From contig RPFO01000165.1 of NCBI GenBank assembly GCA_009746045.1, forward strand, positions 560,001-620,000: a DNA stretch of 60,000 nucleotides, written 5' to 3'. Below are positions 53,322 to 60,000 of the stretch, one piece after another. Each line of letters starts with the position of its first letter. Position 1 is the first letter of the stretch. The notes under the pieces are model-generated. The model was not told the DNA's origin and did not search any database. It saw only the letters and a program-made list of their open reading frames with translations. A program made the position numbers and the translations under genes. Source of the stretch: Mesostigma viride. Taxonomy: Eukaryota > Streptophyta > Mesostigmatophyceae > Mesostigmatales > Mesostigmataceae.

Positions 53322-53699
53322 AGGGGTCAGAGTGATGGGCTTGGAGATTGGGCTGTGGAGTGAGGTGGGGAACCAGAATGGATGAGGCCAGTTCTGACAT
53401 CCAGTCCAGATTTCCAGAAGTTCCAGATTCCAGGGCGTCATAGTAGTCCTTGCAGTTGTATTATCCAGGCACTGCTGCCTGTGTTTTGGATCACTCGCTG
53501 TCATTACAATATTGTGAGAGTTGTTAATTCAGGGTTGATCATGATCAGATGATGATGAGATAGGAGGCCCCTTTTTTGGGATGTAAAAACCCATCTGCTT
53601 GTCCCAAGAGGTGGTGGACTTCCTGTTTATTGTTGTGTTGTTCTTATGGAGGTTGTTGTTTTATTCTTCTTGGCTTCTAGGAACTGGGAGTTCCTGTCT
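53322..53699 (+). other. G1 3' untranslated region
   Basis: About 380 bp between ORF3 and the purine tract; no gene seen. Confidence 0.5.
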
Positions 53700-53712
53700 T
53701 GAGGGGGAGATA
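53700..53712 (+). other. G1 polypurine tract
   Basis: TGAGGGGGAGATA directly before the 3' LTR. Confidence 0.65.
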
Positions 53713-53731
53713 TGTAACAACCAAATGTTAC
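53713..53731 (+). repeat. G1 3' LTR, first 19 bases
   Basis: TGTAACAACCAAATGTTAC, cut by element H; resumes at 55870 with ATCCAAAG. Confidence 0.9.
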
Positions 53732-53852
53732 TTATGACACTTGAGCTCCCAAGAAAACCAGCATTTGATTGAAAACAATGAGTAGAGCCCCTGCCAAAGG
53801 CAGGTTTAAGTAGTAATCTCGTCTCCCTCGCATGCAGGAGCAAGAGCCCCCC
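53732..53852 (-). repeat. B2 repeat of H
   Basis: Matches 54335-54455 with about one difference. Confidence 0.88.
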
Positions 53853-53854
53853 AA

Positions 53855-53870
53855 GGGTGGGATGGGTGGG
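53855..53870 (+). other. G-quadruplex motif in the A2-B2 linker of H
   Basis: GGGTGGGATGGGTGGG: four G3 tracts, antisense to the element. Confidence 0.75.
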
Positions 53871-54334
53871 AAGAAACAATTACGGGTCACAACCCGCCGA
53901 CCATGCTTATCAAGCCTACCGTCAAAATGGAAAACGGCAAAACCAGAAATATCCTAACGCTGACAATTTAATAATTCAGCCAGCCAGCTCATCTGTCACA
54001 CGTCTGAGCTGTCAGGCCATGTGTACTCTTCGAATGCAACCCTGAACACACTACCCAACCAAGCAGCACACCACTCAATTGGTGAGTGCTGGTTACATCA
54101 GATTTTATTACAGCTTTTTGACGCAACTTCCGTCAGCATTCAACACATGGCCGGCCGTTCAAACAAACGGCGCCTGACTTACAAAAGGCAAAGCTAGTTG
54201 CCAGTAGGATTCCCCAGTAAACAACAAGCCGTCCCCATTCGTCTAACAAGCCTTTCTGCATGTTCAGCCACAAGGTTGTGGCGGCCCTTTCTTTCCCGCA
54301 TGCTGTTTAATAAACTATTTTCAGAGAAATCCGA
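53871..54334 (-). repeat. A2 repeat of H
   Basis: 464 bp, matches 55406-55869. Confidence 0.88.
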
Positions 54335-54455
54335 TTATGACACTTGAGCTCCCAAGAAAACCAGCATTTGATTGAAAACAATGAGTAGAGCCCCTGCCAA
54401 AGGCAGGTTTAAGTAGTCATCTCGTCTCCCTCGCATGCAGGAGCAAGAGCCCCCC
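54335..54455 (-). repeat. B1 repeat of H
   Basis: Joined head-to-tail with A2. Confidence 0.88.
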
Positions 54456-55405
54456 GATCCACCCCAGTCCCTGGCGCCATTACCCTCCTCCCCCGCACTG
54501 TCGCCGCTCAGGAAACAAAACTTGATAGGATCACTGTTGCCCCAATAACAGTGAACAAAGAAAAGGAGAAGACCCCCCCCCTCTTCCGAGCAGCCTCGAG
54601 GGTAGCCGCTTCCATAAAAGACCACAAAGTGGGGCGTGTCGCAACATCTCCTTCATGGCGACTCAGCCCGCACAAGGCTATAATAACCCCCTAAGGGGCC
54701 CGACAATAAAAGGTTAGCGAATCCGCGGAGCCGCCTCAGCAAAATATTATTCCGGATAAAAACCCAGAAAATTCGCATTCCGACGCCACCAGGGTTTGAA
54801 CCGCTACCTGCCGGGTGCTGAGCAGGGAGAGACGACAAGGCCAGGCACTGCCACTGCCAGCCGAGACGCCTTTCCGATACTCGGTTCCTTTTGTGGGAAT
54901 TTTGCAAATATATTTTCTTCCGGAACGCAAGAAATTAGCCGGCCGCGCGTCACCCTTATATCCCTCGCTGGCCCATAACAAAAAAGGGCCGCGCACCAAG
55001 CCGAAGGCAGCGCCATGCAGCGCCCTAGGCGGTGGGCCGCTGACTGACTACCAGCGCAGTCTCATGGAATCCAAATTAATCTATTGACCTTCGCACAGTT
55101 TCCGCATCAGCTGCGGACTTCTTAGTCGACATGATTGGCTCCGCTGCTGGAATTACCAGCAGCCGGGGCGGGGCGCCCAGCCCACTTTCTATGACCACCG
55201 AGACGCTGCCCAGCAAGGTGCCAACCAGAACCACTTGGCACATGGGTAACGCGAAATTTCCGTTCCGTTCAAACCGCCCCTACCTGCCGTGAAGTCGCAA
55301 AGCCCGCGACTTCATAGCAGGCAAGGACGGGGTCTTTGCCTAATTTTCTTTAGCCCCGCCGCCATAGCAGCGAGGCCGCTCATACTGCTTCAGTGAGCAC
55401 ATTCA
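54456..55405 (-). other. non-coding interior of H
   Basis: No retroelement gene. On the minus strand GCGAGGGATATAAGGGTGA (about 54951-54969) resembles the sequence just before B1 in elements A and B (CAGGGAGGGATATAAGGGTA), the one piece of interior shared with coding elements. Confidence 0.5.
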
Positions 55406-55869
55406 AAGAAACAATTACGGGTCACAACCCGCCGACCATGCTTATCAAGCCTACCGTCAAAATGGAAAACGGCAAAACCAGAAATATCCTAACGCTGACA
55501 ATTTAATAATTCAGCCAGCCAGCTCATCTGTCACACGTCTGAGCTGTCAGGCCATGTGTACTCTTCGAATGCAACCCTGAACACACTACCCAACCAAGCA
55601 GCACACCACTCAATTGGTGAGTGCTGGTTACATCAGATTTTATTACAGCTTTTTGACGCAACTTCCGTCAGCATTCAACACATGGCCGGCCGTTCAAACA
55701 AACGGCGCCTGACTTACAAAAGGCAAAGCTAGTTGCCAGTAGGATTCCCCAGTAAACAACAAGCCGTCCCCATTCGTCTAACAAGCCTTTCTGCATGTTC
55801 AGCCACAAGGTTGTGGCGGCCCTTTCTTTCCCGCATGCTGTTTAATAAACTATTTTCAGAGAAATCCGA
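55406..55869 (-). repeat. A1 repeat of H
   Basis: Second copy of 53871-54334. Confidence 0.88.
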
Positions 55870-56557
55870 ATCCAAAGTTTTCCTACTGTTGATCTTATTA
55901 TGAGTTCTTGGGGACAATCACGTTGTGATTATTTGGAAGGTTAGGAGGCTTCGGCGTATGATTGAGATTGGGCCTGCTGAGATTTGTCAAATCATTGTTC
56001 TACCCTCATTGGTCGTGGCCTGATCCACGTGGGGTACTTTGAATGGTTTAGTTCAGCCTGTCATAGATTCTCTTTAAGACTTTTGTACCTGATGGATCTT
56101 GTTCCAGGTCACGGAGATTCTGTAGTGCTGGCCTTGTGTTGTGTTGTGGATTCTGAGGACAGGATCTTACCTTGAGTGATCCTCACATTTGATTGGTCCT
56201 TTCGGGTTAGGATTGAGCCGACTCTGCATGCACGATGACTTTTATCCTGTTTGTGGAGGTCGGGGAAGACAGCGTACGTGGGAACCAAACCTATGGTGTA
56301 ATTCAGGGATTTCCTTGTTTCATCAAGCAATCAACCCTTGCCAAAAGTCAACTATAACTTCAACAGATAGTCGACTTGGAAACAACTTGTCTGTTGTGTC
56401 TAACAAGGGTGGGGACTCAATCCCTTAACTGTTGAAGCTTCATCTTCATTGCTTCTCTGGACGTGAAGTTATCTGTCAAGACTCTGACCCAGGTATAAAG
56501 ATCTTTTCACGCTAATGCTTATACTGAGGCTGTTGCAAACACAACATTTTTAGTCGT
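55870..56557 (+). repeat. G1 3' LTR, remainder
   Basis: Matches 30934-31610 with a 12-base insertion-like difference near 55919 and a few substitutions. The last bases TACA are replaced by CTGCA at the join to flanking DNA. Confidence 0.88.
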
Positions 56558-56780
56558 CTGCATGCTCCATCTCAGGGATATTTGTTACGAGCTAGACAAT
56601 GTGTGTGTTACATATGCTCCCAACGGAAATATGTAATTTTAGTCGCTCTACATGTAAGCCAGCCTTAATTTCAATGCGCAAGGCTACACATTTCCATTTC
56701 CATTTCCATTCATATTCGTTATCCTGAACTCGCAGTCACGTGTCTATTAATTAATTAATGAATCCTGAACGACTCGAGAA
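56558..56780. other. flank of G1, no gene seen
   Basis: AT-rich. Contains TTTCCATTTCCATTTCCATT (about 56691-56711) and a second TTTTAGTCGCTCTACATG (about 56637) that echoes the LTR/flank join TTTTTAGTCGTCTGCATG. Confidence 0.4.
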
Positions 56781-57775
56781 CGCAGACAAGATAACGGCAG
56801 GCTCGAGCTACCATGGTCCGAATTCTCCCGATTTCTGGCCTGCGCTGGTTGTCTCCTTGATATGGGAATTTCAAGGAGACAACCAGTTCAGGCCAGAAAT
56901 CAATTATTAATTAGTTAATAATTAATTAATAAACACGTGACTGCGTCTTGTGAGCATAAGTCCTCAGTGGGAGGGCAACATGGGATTAATTATTTCATCA
57001 AACCTGTGCTCCCGTTGGGGAGTCACGGAGCATTAGTTACCCCGATGGATGGATGTCGATGGATTAATGAATTAATTAATTAGACTCGTGCTCCCGTTGG
57101 GGAGTCACGGAGCATTAATCCCGATGGGTGGATAAAAAAAATCAAATTAAATTAAATTAAATTAAATTATAACATGCCTCCGTTGGGAGATCATGTAGCT
57201 CATATTCCTTGATGGATGAGTGGAGTGGAGGAAGCCGCGTAATCGAACGAACCTAACTCTAAGCTAGTCTAGAGAATCCTCACTACACTACTCATCAAAA
57301 GGCCTCCTCCTTTTGGGGGGAGGTGGCGTGCCCACAGGGGCTGGCGTGTGAGCCTTGACAATCTTCTGCCACCGCGTCTTGTTCTGCATGGCAGTCCAAA
57401 GAAGGGAGAGAGAGGGGATGCGGTGTTCAAACTGGGCTTGGACCACTAGGTCGGCCAGCAACATCTGGGTGTAGTTCGTGGCATGTTTCCCCTCCCACTG
57501 AGGACTTATGCTCACGTGACGCAGTCACGTGTCTATTAATTAATTAATTCCCTACCCTTGTGGGTGGATGGATGGGTGCAAACAGTCCTACCGGTCTAAT
57601 CTATGTACAACAGCTATCTACAACATCTATCTTACTAAATCTATCAACATCAACTCTACCCTAGGGGACCTGTCTGGCGTGCTTCCCGTATCAAGGAGAC
57701 AACCAGCGCAGGCCAGAAATCGGGAGAATCCGGACCATGGTAGCTCGAGCCTGCCGTTATCTTGTCCGCATTTTC
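56781..57775. repeat. nested inverted-repeat (fold-back) structure
   Basis: Outer arms 56782-56868 and 57686-57773 are near-perfect reverse complements (about 87 bp; includes CAAGATAACGGCAGGCTCGA). Inner arms 56916-56975 and 57488-57548 also pair (CACGTGACTGCGTC...GCATAAGTCCTCAGTGGG). A third hairpin lies within 56829-56901. A short unit with GCTCCCGTTGGGGAGTCACG recurs at about 57008, 57088 and 57850. Confidence 0.7.
57288..57515 (-). other. small ORF, unknown, resembles 58038-58250
   Basis: 75 residues, MSISPQWEGKHATNYTQ to KRRRPFDE. The segment LSLLWTAMQNKTRWQKIVKA looks like [20 protein letters not shown] in 58038-58250, both on the minus strand. This could be two relics of a retroelement or transposase C-terminus. 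Not a confident gene. Confidence 0.3.
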
Positions 57776-58037
57776 CCAAATGTTTGCATACGCGGGCGCT
57801 TCCCCACGGGGATGGGCTTGTTGTCCTGTATTAATTAGTTAATTAGACTCGTGCTCCCGTTGGGGAGTCACGGAGAATTAACCCCGATGGATGGATGGAT
57901 GGATGGATGGATGGGTGCAATCAGTCCTACCAGTCTAATCTATCTATATCAGCTACCTACAACCTCGATCTAACAGCATTACTACCACGTCTATCTGAAC
58001 AGCATCACGCTGCCTGATCTAACAGCATCACGCTGCC

Positions 58038-58250
58038 CTAGGGGAGCTGTCTGGCGTGCCTCCCGTGGGTTTGCACACGCGGGCCCTTCCCCACAGGGGG
58101 GTTGTCCTGTATGACCTGGGCCCACTTGACCTTGTCCATAATCTTTTTCCAAATCACGGAGAGGCCTAGGCCCCCCATCATGTCCTCTACTAGCTGTTCT
58201 TTGAAGGTGCGGGCCTTGCGGCGTCTAGCATCACGGGGCCCGGCCCACAT
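58038..58250 (-). other. small ORF, unknown, resembles 57288-57515
   Basis: 70 residues, [19 protein letters not shown]... The flanking DNA (CTGTCTGGCGTGC, then TTTGCACACGCGGG) is also repeated at about 57670-57800. The whole stretch is therefore a diverged duplication, one copy of which received the outer fold-back arm. Confidence 0.3.
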
Positions 58251-58274
58251 AAGGAGGTGCCGGCCAGGCTGAGC

Positions 58275-58893
58275 TGGATGGATGGATGGATGGATGGATG
58301 GATGGATGGATGGATGGATGGATGGATGGATGGATGGATGGATGGATGGATGGATGGATGGATGGATGGATGGATGGATGGATGGATGGATGGATGGATG
58401 GATGGATGGATGGATGGATGGATGGATGGATGGATGGATGGATGGATGGATGGATGGATGGATGGATGGATGGATGGATGGATGGATGGATGGATGGATG
58501 GATGGATGGATGGATGGATGGATGGATGGATGGATCGATGGATGGATGGATGGATGGATGGATGGATGGATGGATGGATGGATGGATGGATGGATGGATG
58601 GATGGATGGATGGATGGATGGATGGATGGATGGATGGATGGATGGATGGATGGATGGATGGATGGATGGATGGATGGATGGATGGATGGATGGATGGATG
58701 GATGGATGGATGGATGGATGGATGGATGGATGGATGGATGGATGGATGGATGGATGGATGGATGGATGGATGGATGGATGGATGGATGGATGGATGGATG
58801 GATGGATGGATGGATGGATGGATGGATGGATGGATGGATGGATGGATGGATGGATGGATGGATGGATGGATGGATGGATGGACGGATGGATGG

Positions 58894-58895
<2 letters not shown>
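58275..58895 (+). repeat. (GGAT)n microsatellite
   Basis: About 155 tetranucleotide units in 620 bp, interrupted only by CGAT at 58536 and GACG at about 58882. Near-perfection over this length suggests recent expansion or an assembly estimate. Confidence 0.98.

Positions 58896-58924
<29 letters not shown>
58896..58924 (+). repeat. (TG)n bridge
   Basis: About 14 TG units linking the two tetranucleotide arrays. Confidence 0.95.
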
Positions 58925-58932
<8 letters not shown>

Positions 58933-59114
58933 GGTGTGGGTGGGTGTGTGGGTGGATGGATGGATGGGTGGGTGGGTGGGTGGGTGGGTGGGTGGGTGGG
59001 TGGGTGGGTGGGTGGGTGGGTGGGTGGGTGGGTGGGTGGGTGGGTGGGTGGGTGGGTGGGTGGGTGGGTGTGGTGGGTGGGTGGGTGGGTGGGTGGGTGG
59101 GTGGGTGGGTGGGT
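58925..59114 (+). repeat. (GGGT)n microsatellite
   Basis: About 190 bp of GGGT units with a short GGAT patch near 58953-58964 and one TGTGG break near 59070. Strong G-quadruplex potential on the plus strand. Confidence 0.97.
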
Positions 59115-59324
59115 ACACGCAATTCTACCGGTCTAAGCTATCTACATGCTATCTATAAAACAAAACATGGGATGGAATGGATGATGTAAGCTATCTAGGT
59201 CCTAGTTACAGGGTTGTGGGCACCACGGCCCGAATCGCTATATGAATGCCATACGCGGTCACACGCGGAGCCCCCACAGACTTGGGGGTGGTCTCCTTCA
59301 TCACTACTTGCCATCTATCCTATA
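59115..59324. other. unique spacer
   Basis: No gene recognised. Includes a short part repeated from the 57.6/57.9-kb copies (CTACCGGTCTAA...ATCTACA). Confidence 0.4.
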
Positions 59325-60000
59325 ATCAGGAACGTGCATCCCACAACCTGGAACAAGTATCCTACAACCAGCAACAGTCACATCTCACAACCAAGAACTG
59401 CTATCCCACACCAAAGGAACAAGTATCCCACAACCACGAACAAATCCCACAACCACGAACAAGTATCAGGGCACAACCAGGAACACATCTCACAACCACG
59501 AACTGCTACTCCACAACCAGGAACGTGCATCCCACAACCAGGAACAAGTATCCCACAACCAGGAACAAGTATCCCACAACCAGGAACACCTCCCATAACC
59601 AGGAACTGCTATCCCACAACCAGGAACAAGCATCCCACAACCAGGAACAAGTATCCCACAACCAGAAACAAGTACCCCACAAGCAGGAACAAGTATCCCA
59701 CAACTAGAATCACATCTCACAACCAGTCCTGAACACATCTCACAACCAGGAGCAAGTATCCCACAACCAGGAACAAGTATCCCACAACCAGGAACAGCTG
59801 TATCCCACAACCAAGAACACATTCCACAACTAGGAACTGCTATCCCACAACTAGGAACACATCCCACAATCAAGAACTGCTACCCCACAACCAGGAACAA
59901 GTATCCCACAACCAGCAACACATCTCACAACCAGGAACGTGCATCCCACAACCAGGAACACATCCCACAACCAAGACCTGCTATCCCACAACCAGGAACA
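59325..60000 (-). repeat. minisatellite block 6, inverted orientation
   Basis: Units read ATCCCACAACCAGGAACAAGT on the plus strand, the reverse complement of blocks 1-5. Continues past the window edge. ACTTGTT- and AGCAGTT-type units dominate here, unlike the ACACGTT/AGTCGTT mix elsewhere. Confidence 0.95.

Larger units (their letters stand above)
53732..55869 (-). mobile_element. non-autonomous PAT/DIRS-like element H in the G1 3' LTR
   Basis: Minus-strand order A1 (55869-55406), interior (55405-54456), B1 (54455-54335), A2 (54334-53871), linker, B2 (53852-53732). Starts TCGGATTTCTCTGAAA, ends GTCATAA. Removal restores gttac|atccaaag of the LTR exactly. The ~950-bp interior has no gag, RT or recombinase. 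Confidence 0.87.
30915..56557 (+). mobile_element. Ty3/gypsy chromovirus G1 with four nested insertions
   Basis: 5' LTR (30915-31614), initiator-Met-like primer site, gag, pol (PR-RT-RH-INT-chromodomain), an extra third ORF, purine tract, 3' LTR (53713-53731 plus 55870-56557). Insertions: G2 (32056-38938), B (45047-50428), I (about 50644-52385), H (53732-55869). Without them G1 is about 9.5 kb. LTR copies differ by a few substitutions and an 11-12 bp indel. No target duplication is visible; the 3' LTR lacks its last TACA. Confidence 0.88.

Noticed and set aside
54787-54880. tRNA-like B box GGTTCAAACCC on the minus strand in element H, with a weak A box
   Set aside because: The T-stem does not pair and no cloverleaf forms; a SINE-like origin cannot be supported.
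58925-59114. (GGGT)n as telomere
   Set aside because: Green-algal telomeres are TTTAGGG/TTTTAGGG types, and the array is internal and followed by unrelated sequence.
58190-59189. 290-310 residue frames with S-I-H-P or M-D-G-W repeats
   Set aside because: Direct products of (GGAT)n and (GGGT)n microsatellites.

Overview
The window is eukaryotic repeat DNA with no host gene, rRNA, tRNA or CRISPR array that I can support. Nearly every base belongs to a transposable element, a tandem repeat or an insertion inside another element. Three things point to a green alga or a similar protist: split-direct-repeat (PAT/TOC/Kangaroo-type) tyrosine-recombinase retroelements, which are known from volvocine algae, a chromodomain Ty3/gypsy element and a Ty1/copia element. 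The species cannot be named from the sequence.

Layout. 1-1.5 kb: the 3' part of a broken Kolobok-like DNA transposase with a PHD finger. 1.5-30.9 kb: a 19/21-bp minisatellite (consensus around CCTGGTTGTGGGATACACGTT), cut into blocks by retroelements. From left to right these are a truncated DIRS-like copy (E2), a non-autonomous PAT-like element (F1), a small two-repeat unit of family D, an autonomous but dead PAT-like element (A, 7661-20984) that holds a complete copia element (9632-17450), a non-autonomous PAT-like element (D) that holds an inverted copy of F (F2), and a second DIRS-like copy (E). 30.9-56.6 kb: one chromovirus-type gypsy element (G1) carrying four insertions. These are a non-coding LTR element in gag (G2, TSD GCGAG), a nearly intact PAT-like element in a third ORF (B), a probable DNA element with palindromic ends (I), and a non-autonomous PAT-like element in the 3' LTR (H). 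56.6-60 kb: an AT-rich fold-back region, a long (GGAT)n-(TG)n-(GGGT)n microsatellite, and the same minisatellite in the opposite orientation.

How the parts relate. Elements A, B, F1, F2 and H all have the order A1-interior-B1-A2-B2. All start with TCG (mostly TCGG) followed by a small GTTC-NNN-GAAC palindrome, and end in AA. B, F1, F2 and H inserted seamlessly without target duplication, and A appears to have done the same. Each carries a four-tract G-quadruplex motif in the short A2-B2 linker, always with the G-rich strand antisense to the element. F, H and probably D carry no recognisable genes, so they are likely mobilised by recombinase and reverse transcriptase from A/B-type elements. 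A, B and E also share a 2A-like HPNPGP motif between RNase H and the recombinase. The A2-B2 G-quadruplex, the terminal palindrome and the 2A-like motif are the most interesting signals in the window.

Relative ages read from nesting: the minisatellite is oldest; then D, E, F1 and G1; then A, F2, B, I and H; then the copia element and G2. The LTR pairs of the copia element and G2 are almost or fully identical by eye.
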